Source: JANQMY01 sp965228775 (GTDB taxonomy: Bacteria > Pseudomonadota > Alphaproteobacteria > JANQMY01). From it: a stretch of DNA of 64,000 nucleotides. Positions 44,992 to 54,028 of the stretch are shown here, in pieces. Under the pieces are notes generated by a model. It ran no database searches and had not been told where the DNA came from. It worked only from the letters and a program-made list of their open reading frames with translations. Location of the stretch: positions 620,001 through 684,000 of the forward strand of contig OZ245840.1 in assembly GCA_965228775.1 (NCBI GenBank), in the 5' to 3' direction. A program made the translations under genes and the position numbers. Position 1 is the first letter of the stretch, and each line of letters starts with the position of its first letter.

Positions 44992-47379
44992 CTATTCGAC
45001 TAGGGCGGGCACCGGCGGAACCGAACCCGTGGGCGACGATGGCCCGTCTCCACCACCATCATCAGGCCCCCCATCGCCTTTTGATCCCTTCTTGGACTTC
45101 GTGGATGGGGGCGACGGCTCGATAAACTCGAAGTCGAGCGTATCGTCTTTACCCAGAACAACCCGAACGACGCCGCCCTTTTTCAGTTTGCCGAACAACA
45201 GTTCCTCGGCCAACGGCTTCTTGATGTTCTCTTGAATGACCCTTGCCAGTGGCCGAGCGCCGAACTGTTCGTCATAACCATTCTTCACAAGCCAGGCGAT
45301 CGCTTCCGGCTCAAGCTCGAACGTCACGTTGCGGTCTTGGAGTTGCGCTTCCAGTTGAAGCACAAATTTCTCCACCACCCGGCCAATGACATCTTCCGGC
45401 AGCGATGAGAACGGAATGACCGCATCGAGCCGGTTCCGGAATTCCGGGGAGAACAGCTTGTTGATCGCTTCTTGATCATCACCTTCGCGCTTGGTGCGGG
45501 CAAAACCGATTGCAGGCTTTGCCAAATCAGCAGCACCGGCATTCGTTGTCATGATCAGAACCACGTTGCGGAAATCAATCTTCTTACCGTTGTGGTCGGT
45601 GAGCTTACCGTGGTCCATCACCTGCAGAAGGATGTTGAACAAGTCGGGATGCGCTTTTTCAATTTCGTCCAGCAGCAGCACCACATGCGGGTTCTGATCG
45701 ACCCCGTCCGTGAGCAAGCCGCCTTGATCGAAGCCCACATAGCCCGGAGGCGCACCGATCAAGCGTGAAACGGTGTGGCGCTCCATGTATTCCGACATGT
45801 CGAAGCGCAGCAACTCAACGCCCATAATACTGGCCAGCTGCCGGGCGACTTCTGTCTTGCCGACACCCGTCGGGCCGGAAAACAGATAGCAGCCAATGGG
45901 CTTTTCCGGTTCACGCAAACCGGCTCGCGCCAGCTTGATCGCGGAGGATAGCTGGTCGATCGCCTCGTCCTGCCCGTAAACAACGCGCTTGAGGTTTGTT
46001 TCCAGATCACGAAGGGCTTCCGTATCCGACTTGGACACCGTCTTCGGCGGGATCCGCGCGATCTTTGCGATGACGTTTTCGATCTCTCGAACGCCCAGCG
46101 TCTTCTTCCGGCGAGATTCGGGCAGCAGCATTTGCGAGGCGCCTGCCTCATCGATCACGTCGATGGCTTTATCCGGAAGCTTCCGGTCATTGATATATTT
46201 CGCGGAAAGATCCACTGCGGTCTTAATCGCTTCATTCGTAAAGCGAACCTTGTGGTACTTCTCGAAGTAAGGTTTAAGGCCTTTCAGAATCTTGATCGCA
46301 TCCGGAATGCTCGGTTCCATCACATCGATCTTCTGGAAGCGACGCACCAACGCACGGTCTTTTTCAAAGTGCTGACGGTATTCTTTGTACGTGGTCGATC
46401 CCATGCAGCGCAGCGTACCGCCCTGCAGTGCCGGCTTCAGCAGGTTGGATGCATCCATCGCACCGCCGCTGGTGGCGCCCGCGCCGATCACCGTATGAAT
46501 CTCATCGATGAACAGGATCGCGCCGGGATAGTCTTCCAATTCTTTAATGACAGACTTGATCCGCTCTTCGAAATCGCCGCGATAGCGCGTACCTGCCAGC
46601 AGCGTTCCCATGTCGAGAGAGAAAATTGTGGATTCAGCGAGCACCTCAGGCACTTCGCCTTTGACAATCATCCGTGCAAGACCTTCGGCAATCGCTGTCT
46701 TACCAACGCCAGGGTCACCCACAAAAAGCGGATTATTCTTCCGCCTACGGCATAAAACCTGGATTGTGCGCTCAATCTCTGCGTCGCGTCCGATCAGAGG
46801 ATCAATCCGGCCTTCGGATGCTTTCTGATTGAGATTGATGCAATACGCTTCAAGAGCTTCGTTCTCACCCTTGTCGAGCTGCTCACCATTCTCGGTTTCT
46901 TCATCCGCGCCACGCACCCGACGTGTTTCAGACATGCCCGGACGCTTCGCGACACCATGGCTGATATAGTTCACCGCATCGTAGCGGGTCATTTCCTGCT
47001 TCTGCAGGAAGTAGGCCGCGTGGCTTTCCCGTTCCGCGAAAATCGCCACAAGTGCATTTGCCCCCGTTACCTCTTCGCGCCCGGAGGACTGAACGTGGAT
47101 AACGGCGCGCTGAATGACACGCTGAAAACCGGCGGTTGGTTTCGCGTCTTCATCCGCGTCCACCACCAGGTTCTGCAGATCGTTATCGATGTATTGAAGG
47201 AGGTCTTGTCTGAGGAGATCGAGATCTACTTCGCAAGCCCGCATGACGGCGGCTGCGTCCTGGTCATCTACCAATGCGAGCAACAAATGCTCAAGCGTGG
47301 CGTATTCATGGTTTCTCTCGCCCGCGAATGACAGCGCGCGATGTAGGGCTTCTTCAAGGCTTCTCGAAAACGACGCCAC
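44992..47379 (-). CDS. clpA: ATP-dependent Clp protease ATP-binding subunit ClpA
   Basis: ClpA is the AAA+ unfoldase that feeds substrates to the ClpP peptidase. The 795-residue protein has an N-terminal Clp-N domain (about 1-145) and AAA-1 with Walker A GDPGVGKT. AAA-2 follows with Walker A GPTGVGKT and Walker B VVLLLDEIEKAHPD. The C-terminal D2-small domain is followed by a low-complexity Gly/Asp/Pro/Ser tail of about 35 residues. clpS lies directly upstream in the same direction with a 23-bp gap, as is usual. Confidence 0.97.
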   Translation of the reverse strand: MASFSRSLEEALHRALSFAGERNHEYATLEHLLLALVDDQDAAAVMRACEVDLDLLRQDLLQYIDNDLQNLVVDADEDAKPTAGFQRVIQRAVIHVQSSGREEVTGANALVAIFAERESHAAYFLQKQEMTRYDAVNYISHGVAKRPGMSETRRVRGADEETENGEQLDKGENEALEAYCINLNQKASEGRIDPLIGRDAEIERTIQVLCRRRKNNPLFVGDPGVGKTAIAEGLARMIVKGEVPEVLAESTIFSLDMGTLLAGTRYRGDFEERIKSVIKELEDYPGAILFIDEIHTVIGAGATSGGAMDASNLLKPALQGGTLRCMGSTTYKEYRQHFEKDRALVRRFQKIDVMEPSIPDAIKILKGLKPYFEKYHKVRFTNEAIKTAVDLSAKYINDRKLPDKAIDVIDEAGASQMLLPESRRKKTLGVREIENVIAKIARIPPKTVSKSDTEALRDLETNLKRVVYGQDEAIDQLSSAIKLARAGLREPEKPIGCYLFSGPTGVGKTEVARQLASIMGVELLRFDMSEYMERHTVSRLIGAPPGYVGFDQGGLLTDGVDQNPHVVLLLDEIEKAHPDLFNILLQVMDHGKLTDHNGKKIDFRNVVLIMTTNAGAADLAKPAIGFARTKREGDDQEAINKLFSPEFRNRLDAVIPFSSLPEDVIGRVVEKFVLQLEAQLQDRNVTFELEPEAIAWLVKNGYDEQFGARPLARVIQENIKKPLAEELLFGKLKKGGVVRVVLGKDDTLDFEFIEPSPPSTKSKKGSKGDGGPDDGGGDGPSSPTGSVPPVPALVE

Positions 47380-47402
47380 TTGTTCTCCTAACTCTTAACC
47401 TC

Positions 47403-47732
47403 TCACTCTTTTTCCATTGTGCATTGAAGTGGGTGCTGATGTCGACGTGCAAATTCGATCACATTAGCAACTTTTGTTTCCGCCACCTCATACGTATACA
47501 CACCGCAGATCCCTACACCATGTTGGTGCACGTGGAGCATAATTCGAGTGGCATCTTCCCTGCCTTTACCAAAAAATTGCTCCAACACATGAACGACGAA
47601 ATCCATGGGTGTGTAATCGTCGTTCAACAAAAGCACCTTGTAAAGGGATGGTTTCTTTGTTTTAGGCTTCGTTTTGGTAATGATACCCGTTGACGTGCCT
47701 GAACCGCCATCGCCGTCATCTTCTTCCGCCAT
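47403..47732 (-). CDS. clpS: ATP-dependent Clp protease adaptor ClpS
   Basis: ClpS binds N-end-rule degrons and delivers them to the ClpA N-domain. The core is present: YKVLLLNDDYTPMDFVVHVL, FGKGREDATRIMLHVHQHG and GVYTYEVAETKV. The annotated start (MAEEDDGD) gives 109 residues with a flexible Asp/Gly/Ser/Thr/Lys-rich N-terminal extension, normal for the family. The frame stays open to an ATG at 47831, which would add 33 residues with no counterpart in typical ClpS. Confidence 0.94.
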   Translation of the reverse strand: MAEEDDGDGGSGTSTGIITKTKPKTKKPSLYKVLLLNDDYTPMDFVVHVLEQFFGKGREDATRIMLHVHQHGVGICGVYTYEVAETKVANVIEFARRHQHPLQCTMEKE

Positions 47733-47949
47733 CCGGATAGGCGTCACAGACCGCCCCGGTAAGGAAAAACGATTCACCCAGTCCTCTGCCAGGGCCTCGC
47801 AAGATATGGCCTGATCGCTCTCTACGTGCATCCTTCAAATCCCAGGTGATCTCACCATTTTAAATAACAAAGCAATTTTGCGCCGCTTTTGTAAATCTCT
47901 CGATAATCGAAATACGGGAGAAACCAGTCAATTTCACGGGATCTCGCGG

Positions 47950-48345
47950 CTAATTTTGGAGAAGCTCGTTCTCGAGCGCTTCGATCCAACCCTTAACACG
48001 CGCTTTGTTAACACCGAGATCAGAGTATCCATATGTCGACCGGCTATAGATCGCAAGTGTCGACTGGGCACGGCCCAAGGGCACCAATACCGCACTTATA
48101 TTGTCGGGAAATCCGAAAACAGCCGAGCGTTGAGTAAGTTCGTAGTAAGTACCCTCATCTGCTGATGGCTTAGTCTCGAGGCGCGGCTGCGAGTCCAATA
48201 AATTCTCCCAGGCCGATCGCAAATCCTTAACAGGGACCGGCAGTGTCGGTGATACCTCATGCGCTTCCTCATCGTTCCAGCCCTTAGGACAAATGAGGAA
48301 TTGATTAGGGCGAAAACCAAGTCTCAGCGTCTTGAAATCGAGCAT
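47950..48345 (-). CDS. DUF1499 family protein
   Basis: The 131-residue protein shows the family marks PNQFLICPKGW, SAVFGFPDNISAVLVPLG and, near the C-terminus, YSRSTYGYSDLGVNKARVKGW. The function of DUF1499 is unknown. No clear signal peptide or membrane anchor is present in this version, whereas many members carry one. It is monocistronic on the minus strand, divergent from the carboxypeptidase gene. Confidence 0.85.
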   Translation of the reverse strand: MLDFKTLRLGFRPNQFLICPKGWNDEEAHEVSPTLPVPVKDLRSAWENLLDSQPRLETKPSADEGTYYELTQRSAVFGFPDNISAVLVPLGRAQSTLAIYSRSTYGYSDLGVNKARVKGWIEALENELLQN

Positions 48346-48635
48346 GGTGCTACCGGAGGTTTCTACACATTTGCGTTAAGAGTCGATCTTTCCAATTTTT
48401 GTACTACCAATAACCATATCGACCGGAAACAATCGATAGGAACTGCCAGTTGGGCGGTGCGGCGTGAGAAAAGCGGCCTCAAAAAAGATCAAAACCGGCC
48501 GAAAACAACATTTTGGATTTTACACGGTGTGGTCTTTGCCGCCATACTGGGCATTCGCAGAGACTCGTTATTGATTAACGATTTGCGAATAGGGGCAAGG
48601 GGATAATCCACCATCGTGTGATGTGGTGAACAAGA

Positions 48636-50042
48636 ATGTCGTATTGGCGGACTGCGTTAGTGTCAGACCAAGTATCGATCCCCGGGTCAAAAAACAGATC
48701 TCGGGCTGAGCAATCGGCCCTGAGAAATCGGCGTCTTGCGCTGTCGATCACATTTTTCGTGTCCCTTTTTCTGGCTTTCGCCATCTTTATCGGCCAACCA
48801 GCTTCAGCGAACTCAAAATACGCGGCGATCGTAGTTGAGGCGGAAACAGGCAAAGTTGTCTTCTCCCGCCGCGCCGACAGCCAGAGATACCCTGCCTCAC
48901 TCACCAAAATGATGACCCTCTACATGCTTTTCGAAGCATTGGAGAAGGGCGACCTCACCCTAACGTCACAGTTAACCACATCAGCGCGCGCCGCCGGCCA
49001 ATCGCCGTCCAAACTGAACCTTAAAGCCGGACAAAAGATCAAAGTGAGAGACGCCATTCTCGCACTCGTCGTGCGGTCAGCAAATGACGTGGCCGTCGTT
49101 GTCGCAGAATCACTTGGGGGCACGGAAGCGAATTTCGCGAAGAAGATGACGCAGAAGGCCCGCGAAATTGGCATGACAAAAACCACATTCCGCAATGCAT
49201 CTGGCCTGCCCAACAGCCGGCAGTTAACCACCGCGCGGGACATGTACACGCTTGGACTTCGTCTTCAGCAGCACTTCCCGCAATTCTACGGCTTTTTTGC
49301 CACCGACGAATTTACCTGGGGCGCCAAGACCTACCGTTCGCACAACAAGCTCGTCGGAAAATTTCGGGGTACGGACGGAATTAAGACAGGCTATACACGC
49401 GCGTCAGGGTTCAATCTTGTTGCCTCGGTCAAACGCGACAACCGTCACCTGATCGGCGTGGTTATGGGGGGCAAGTCATCCCGCACACGCGACCAGCACA
49501 TGCGCGATATTCTGACGCGGGGCTTTGCGGCTTTGGTAAAGCAGGGCCCGGCAAAGACAGCTATTTCGGCAGCACCGCCAATTCCGAAAACCCGCCCAAC
49601 GAAAGTTCAGTTGGTCGGTGTAGCCCCTCGTCCAAAACCGGAAGAAGCGCAAGGCGACACGGACATCTACGATAGCCCTGAGGAATACTCTACCTCAGCT
49701 GCGGGCGAACAGGTCGCTGCCCTCGATCCCGCTCCGGGTGGCGTGCAACCCGTATTCGGCGCCCCTCAATCCGATGCCAATGCCGAGTGGCAAGTTCAGA
49801 TCGGTGCCTATTCTGATGAATTCTCGGCCGTCTCTCGGTTAGACAGTGCACGCCGGGCGGCACGTGGAGCCTTAGATGGTAAGACATCTACGATCGTGCC
49901 CGTTACGGCCTCGAACGAAACACTCTATCGGGCCCGTTTCGGCAACTTCTCTCAGGAAGAAGCTGTTCGTGTTTGCGAAACGCTCCAGCAAAACGGCTTT
50001 CTGTGCTTCAAGGTGAAGGCGGACAAAACTGCCCAGCAATAG
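48636..50042 (+). CDS. D-alanyl-D-alanine carboxypeptidase (peptidase S11) with SPOR domain
   Basis: This penicillin-binding protein trims terminal D-Ala from peptidoglycan stem peptides in the periplasm. The 468-residue protein has a membrane/signal segment at about 33-58. The active-site triad motifs are SLTK (SxxK), SAND (SxN) and KTGYT (KTG). After the catalytic domain (to about 300) comes a Pro-rich linker. A C-terminal SPOR domain (about 385-465, AEWQVQIGAYSDEFSA and YRARFGNFSQEEA) follows, which binds denuded septal glycan. The combination marks a DacF-like, division-linked enzyme of alphaproteobacteria. The start is uncertain because no strong ribosome site precedes the ATG. Confidence 0.92.
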   Translation: MSYWRTALVSDQVSIPGSKNRSRAEQSALRNRRLALSITFFVSLFLAFAIFIGQPASANSKYAAIVVEAETGKVVFSRRADSQRYPASLTKMMTLYMLFEALEKGDLTLTSQLTTSARAAGQSPSKLNLKAGQKIKVRDAILALVVRSANDVAVVVAESLGGTEANFAKKMTQKAREIGMTKTTFRNASGLPNSRQLTTARDMYTLGLRLQQHFPQFYGFFATDEFTWGAKTYRSHNKLVGKFRGTDGIKTGYTRASGFNLVASVKRDNRHLIGVVMGGKSSRTRDQHMRDILTRGFAALVKQGPAKTAISAAPPIPKTRPTKVQLVGVAPRPKPEEAQGDTDIYDSPEEYSTSAAGEQVAALDPAPGGVQPVFGAPQSDANAEWQVQIGAYSDEFSAVSRLDSARRAARGALDGKTSTIVPVTASNETLYRARFGNFSQEEAVRVCETLQQNGFLCFKVKADKTAQQ

Positions 50043-50059
50043 GTTGAAGACACCACCTC

Positions 50060-50779
50060 TTACCTATTCAGAAGCACGTCTTTCGCTTGGTTGATCTGCC
50101 GCGCGAGGAAGTCCGACCCGCCTTGGTCCGGATGCAGTTTTTTCATGAGGCGCCGGTGCGCAGCACGGATATCAGCCTCGCTCGCCCCGTCCGTAAGACC
50201 AAGAATGTCCAAGGCTGCGGATTTGGACATCGCGCCCTCCGCACCACCACCTGTATCAGTCGAACTGCCACCGCCAAAATCCGACCGCCAGTCTGTCCCG
50301 TATGCCCGGTCCAGATACGCCTCCAACAAGGGGACGGCGTCTTGGTCCTCTGCAAGACATTGCGTGTGAAACTGGGCGAGTTGATCCCGGGACAGCGCCG
50401 ATAGTTTTTGGCCGGCTAACGGGCCGCTCAGTATTTCGCCGTCAAGTTCTCCACTTTCGTGATCGAGCAACATACGTAACGAAGCGGTTTCGACCTGAGA
50501 TGATTTGTGTGCAGACGACTGATGCGGGTGCCCTTGGCTGAACGGGCGTTTTGGCGCAAACATCCCAGCCCGCGCCCATAGGGCCAGGGCCATGCCGATG
50601 AGCGCGGCTAAACTTAAGTTTCTGACACCAATCGCAAGAAGCATAATTGCGGCGATGATGGCCAAAATGCCCAGCCAGCGCAGCACGGTTAGGAGACGCC
50701 TTGGCGAAACGCGAACCAGCAGTTCCGCGATGGCCAGCCCTGTCGCAAGTATCAGCAACCCAAGAAAGAACCAAGACAC
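50060..50779 (-). CDS. Membrane-anchored J-domain protein
   Basis: The 239-residue protein has two N-terminal membrane helices (about 3-22 and 32-72) and a cytoplasmic linker. A C-terminal J-domain (about 185-239) contains ALDILGLTDGASEADIRAAHRRLMKKLHPDQGG with the essential HPD. This is the DjlA/TIM14-like layout in which the J-domain recruits DnaK to the membrane. The middle segment (ASLRMLLDHESGELDG) is shared by alphaproteobacterial relatives. It is the last of three minus-strand genes after mipZ and the VWA-like gene. Confidence 0.88.
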   Translation of the reverse strand: MSWFFLGLLILATGLAIAELLVRVSPRRLLTVLRWLGILAIIAAIMLLAIGVRNLSLAALIGMALALWARAGMFAPKRPFSQGHPHQSSAHKSSQVETASLRMLLDHESGELDGEILSGPLAGQKLSALSRDQLAQFHTQCLAEDQDAVPLLEAYLDRAYGTDWRSDFGGGSSTDTGGGAEGAMSKSAALDILGLTDGASEADIRAAHRRLMKKLHPDQGGSDFLARQINQAKDVLLNR

Positions 50780-50796
50780 AGCGTCCCCTCTTCCGC

Positions 50797-51510
50797 CTAT
50801 TTATCCATCTGTTCGAGAAGGCCCCGAATGGCCTGTCCCCGGCTTTGAGCATGGTCCGCCAATGCTTTCTGTCCCCCGGCGACAAAGACAGCCACGGCGG
50901 ATAACAACTCCCTCAACTCCGCCGCCGAGGTAGCAGAGAAACGCGAAAATGCCCCACCGGATAATCGGGCAAGTTCGCGAAAAACCGGTTCGGCAACTGG
51001 GTCAAAGCCTTCTTGAAATGAGAAAATCGGCACACTGAATACGCCAAGTTTGCCGGCCAGCTCTGCAAGGTCGTCTGCGTTTTCTTCAACGCAATCCCCC
51101 ACATAAACCAACGCCCTGAGCTTGTCGGCTTGTGCACACTTGATGCCATGAGTGAGCACACGCCGAATTTGCGTATGCCCCCCGCGGCATTGAACGCTGG
51201 TCATCGCCGCCGCAAGACTGTTTGCATCATCCAGCCAGCTACTCGCATAGAATTCGCGAAATCCGCGGAAATACGCCAGTTGGATTTCAATCCGCCCCAC
51301 ATCCAACGCAGCGGAGAACATGTCGGCTTGGATCTCAAGCGCGGTATCCCAAGTGGGCTGCCTGCTCATGGTCGCGTCCATCGCAAAGAGCATCCGGCCC
51401 GGCGTGCTACCCGATGGCCTGGGCTGCACCGCCCGCACGTCCTTCAGAAATTGATCGATCTGCCCCTTGTTCGACTTCGGCCGGCTAGGCACTTTCTCAG
51501 AAGGCGCCAT
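50797..51510 (-). CDS. VWA-like domain protein of unknown function
   Basis: The 237-residue protein has a von Willebrand factor A-like fold with a MIDAS-type start, LFAMDATMSRQ, in place of the standard DxSxS. A hydrophobic strand RALVYVGDCVEENADDL and a conserved Gly-rich region GGHTQI are also present. The Thr/Ser spacing suggests metal binding may be retained. No signal peptide, so it is cytoplasmic. It lies between the mipZ and J-domain genes on the same strand, an arrangement that suggests, but does not prove, a link to division or chaperone work. Confidence 0.72.
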   Translation of the reverse strand: MAPSEKVPSRPKSNKGQIDQFLKDVRAVQPRPSGSTPGRMLFAMDATMSRQPTWDTALEIQADMFSAALDVGRIEIQLAYFRGFREFYASSWLDDANSLAAAMTSVQCRGGHTQIRRVLTHGIKCAQADKLRALVYVGDCVEENADDLAELAGKLGVFSVPIFSFQEGFDPVAEPVFRELARLSGGAFSRFSATSAAELRELLSAVAVFVAGGQKALADHAQSRGQAIRGLLEQMDK

Positions 51511-51617
51511 TTTGGTAACTCTCCTTGGTGCGAATTTGGCGGGCGCCAGCTTCGCTACGTCCAGCGCGGCCTTGGCAAGTGTATTGCCTCAGCGTTGTCC
51601 AAGTAAATTGGCCGCCT

Positions 51618-52472
51618 TTAGGCGACGGGCTGCGCCTCCTTCGCCTCACTCCCGCATGCCACGCCGGGCAGATTTAAGACGGCGATCAGATCACGCACTT
51701 CCTGGCGCGCGGCAAGATGGGACATGGTCATCTTTACTTGGGTTTTCGCATCGGGAAGATCAAGCAAAGTAAGACCAATCAGGAAAAGCTCGCGGTAAAT
51801 CACGCGTTCACCGAACCCCGGCGCCACCCGAAACCCTATCCGTTTCGAGAGCGTCTCCAAAAGTTCGGCCAACCGCCGCTTGTTCTTTGCATCCAAGTTT
51901 GACAAGCGATTGCGCATGACAACCCAGTCAATCGGCTTTCGCTTGTCCAACGCCCGGCGCTTGCGCGCATCCCACACCATTTCACTGTAGAGGCTTGGGC
52001 TCTGCACCACGAGCGTATTGGGCTCTACCTGGGCCAAAAGATCGAAGTCCACGAAGCTATCGTTCAGAGGTGTGACAAGCGTGTCTGCGATTGCATGTCC
52101 CAGCCGCGATAGATGGCTGTCGCTGCCCGGACTGTCGATGATAATAAAGTGACACCGTGCCGACAGATCACCAACCACCGCCTGGAACCGGCGCCGCTCA
52201 TCCGCCTGAATGTCCATGACCGTTTCCATGGAACTGCGTTCCACCACGTGAACTTCTGGGGTCGGCAGTGGGATGCCCGTATTCCGCACCCATTGCTCCC
52301 GGTTTTGAACATATCGGGCAAGGCTTTGCTGACGGCTGTCCAGATCGATAAGCCCTACGGGATGACCTAGCCGCATCAGCGCGATGGCAAGATGCATCGC
52401 GGTTGTTGATTTGCCTGTACCGCCCTTTTCGTTGCCAAGAACAATGACGTGCGCGGCGCGTCCTGAACTCAT
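51618..52472 (-). CDS. mipZ: Division-site positioning ATPase MipZ
   Basis: MipZ is a ParA-type ATPase whose polar gradient blocks FtsZ assembly away from midcell. The 284-residue protein has the deviant Walker A VLGNEKGGTGKSTT and LIDLDSRQQSLARY. The signatures DSPGSDSHLSRL, PLNDSFVDFDLL, DWVVMRNRL and KRIGFRVAPGFGERVIYRELF match Caulobacter MipZ closely. The C-terminal SHLAARQEVRDLI is also conserved. Together with divK and pleD it confirms an alphaproteobacterial cell-cycle system. Confidence 0.95.
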   Translation of the reverse strand: MSSGRAAHVIVLGNEKGGTGKSTTAMHLAIALMRLGHPVGLIDLDSRQQSLARYVQNREQWVRNTGIPLPTPEVHVVERSSMETVMDIQADERRRFQAVVGDLSARCHFIIIDSPGSDSHLSRLGHAIADTLVTPLNDSFVDFDLLAQVEPNTLVVQSPSLYSEMVWDARKRRALDKRKPIDWVVMRNRLSNLDAKNKRRLAELLETLSKRIGFRVAPGFGERVIYRELFLIGLTLLDLPDAKTQVKMTMSHLAARQEVRDLIAVLNLPGVACGSEAKEAQPVA

Positions 52473-52560
52473 TTGGTGTTGTTACCCCAGCCTCTCTCGA
52501 TTTGCGCGATAGTGGTGAGAGGCGTGCCCAAAAGTCAACTGATTCACTATGATGCAGGTC

Positions 52561-53691
52561 ATGGAACAGTTCGATTCTCTTGTAATTGGCGCCGGTGTGG
52601 TTGGATTGGCCGTCGCCAGGGGTTTAGCCAATTTGGGCTGCCAAACAGTCATTATCGACCGCGAACCGGATATTGGTCAGGGAATCAGTTCACGGAACAG
52701 CGAAGTTATCCATGCCGGTCTTTATTATGCGCCGGGCAGCCTTAAGGCAAAGACATGCGTCGCCGGACGCAAGTCTCTCTATGAATATGCAGAACAGCGC
52801 CGTATTCCGTTTCGCCGAACGGGCAAATTGATTGTAGCCACAACAGCCGAGGATATAGATACGCTCCTCTCTATCCAGCGAAACGCAGAAGCATGTGGTG
52901 TGGAAGGACTTCAGCTGATTGGCCGAGAAGAGGTCCGGAAACTGGAGCCGGAAATACGGTGCGAAGCCGCTTTGCTTAGCCCCGACTCGGGGATCATCGA
53001 CAGCCATCAATTGATGCTGAGCTATCTTGCCGATGCGGAATCAGGTGGTACCATTTTTGCCCGATCCAGCCGCTTTCTCCGTGCACAGATAACGGCATCC
53101 GGCTTCATCGTGGATATCGCGAATGGCACCGAGTCGGAAACGCAATTTCAATGCCGAAACATCGTAAATGCGGGCGGACTGTCTGCCCCGTCCATCGCCT
53201 CCTCAATCGAGGGACTTGAGGCAAGGTTTATCCCGCATCTTCACCTATCCCGCGGCCTGTACTTCAATCTGAGCGGGCGTGCACCCTTCCGTCATCTGAT
53301 TTATCCCGCACCGGAAGAGCATGGACTTGGTATTCACGCGACCCTAGACCTTGCCGGCCAAATCCGATTCGGCCCGGATCATCAGTGGGTTGACGAAGAA
53401 GATTATAGCGTCCCCCAAGAACGTATATCTGCCTTTACAGAGGCCATTCGGCGGTATTATCCCGCCTTGCCCGACGACGCCCTAACACCGGCATACGCCG
53501 GTATCCGGCCCAAGATCTCACTGGCCCCGGACCCGGCGGACCGGACCGCCATTTTGAGGGACTTTTATGTACAGGGTCCGGAAACCCACGGGATTCAAGG
53601 CCTTATCAATCTGTTCGGGATCGAGTCGCCTGGCCTTACCGCCGCCTCGGCCCTGGCCCTTCACGTAGCGGAAAGGCTGGATATATCCTAG
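52561..53691 (+). CDS. FAD-dependent oxidoreductase (L-2-hydroxyglutarate dehydrogenase-like)
   Basis: The 376-residue flavoprotein has an N-terminal FAD-binding VIGAGVVGLAVARGLA and the substrate-domain signature GISSRNSEVIHAGLYY, followed by PDSGIIDSHQLMLSYL. Near the C-terminus come TPAYAGIRPKIS and a flavin-contact IQGLINLFGIESPGLTAASALA. These match the LhgO/DAO family that oxidises L-2-hydroxyglutarate or similar hydroxy acids. The ATG at 52561 gives the common family start; an ATG four codons earlier is possible. About 230 bp downstream lies an intrinsic terminator with a candidate small ORF between. Confidence 0.87.
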   Translation: MEQFDSLVIGAGVVGLAVARGLANLGCQTVIIDREPDIGQGISSRNSEVIHAGLYYAPGSLKAKTCVAGRKSLYEYAEQRRIPFRRTGKLIVATTAEDIDTLLSIQRNAEACGVEGLQLIGREEVRKLEPEIRCEAALLSPDSGIIDSHQLMLSYLADAESGGTIFARSSRFLRAQITASGFIVDIANGTESETQFQCRNIVNAGGLSAPSIASSIEGLEARFIPHLHLSRGLYFNLSGRAPFRHLIYPAPEEHGLGIHATLDLAGQIRFGPDHQWVDEEDYSVPQERISAFTEAIRRYYPALPDDALTPAYAGIRPKISLAPDPADRTAILRDFYVQGPETHGIQGLINLFGIESPGLTAASALALHVAERLDIS

Positions 53692-53846
53692 ACGGACATT
53701 TTTTTGCGATTCCTGTTATTTTTTTTGTGCACGGATGTCATAAATATGACAAACTGGCCTTGCGTTTCGTAATAAGGCACACGCCATAAGGGATGTTGTC
53801 CAGCCTACTGGCCCACTGGAAAGCATCCGAAGAATAAGAAACGCCA

Positions 53847-53915
53847 ATGGTCGGGGACAAGACCAAGGAAATCGTACCCAAGCCGCAGCATCAACTGCGC
53901 ATGGTGCATTTTTAG
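53847..53915 (+). CDS. Candidate 22-residue small protein or leader peptide
   Basis: ATG at 53847 opens a frame of 22 codons ending in TAG at 53913-53915. The peptide begins MVGDKTKEIVPKP and ends QHQLRMVHF. Most codons end in G or C, as in the core genes. The stop is two bases before an intrinsic terminator stem, so the message would end at once after the peptide. The ribosome site (GAAGAA) is only fair. A frame this short can arise by chance; its place between a structured leader and a terminator is what makes it worth listing. Confidence 0.35.
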   Translation: MVGDKTKEIVPKPQHQLRMVHF

Positions 53916-53916
53916 A

Positions 53917-53951
53917 GGCTCGCAGCTCGCGCTGCGGGCCTATTGTTTTTT
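53917..53951 (+). terminator. Intrinsic terminator
   Basis: GGCTCGCAGC and GCTGCGGGCC form a 10-bp stem (one G-U-type mismatch) around the tetraloop TCGC. The stem is followed by TATTGTTTTTT. The strong stem and T-run mark a clear transcript end 225 bp after the oxidoreductase stop and just upstream of the gene at 54029. Confidence 0.85.
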
Positions 53952-54028
53952 GGAACGCTTTCTCCGCACGCCGAACTGGCTTACACTCCGATTTGCTCAG
54001 GACTCACATGCAATTGGAAGGACCAATC

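Larger units (their letters stand above)
53736..53951 (+). ncRNA. Candidate small structured transcript with intrinsic terminator
   Basis: A possible promoter (ATGACA, 17-bp spacer, GTAATA at about 53748-53776) is followed by a hairpin with arms GGATG (53791) and CATCC (to 53828) and inner CCAG/CTGG. A short hairpin TGGTC/GACCA comes next, and then the terminator at 53917-53951. The region carries the 22-codon ORF 53847-53915. It may instead be the 3' UTR of the oxidoreductase mRNA. No known RNA family is recognised. Confidence 0.35.
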
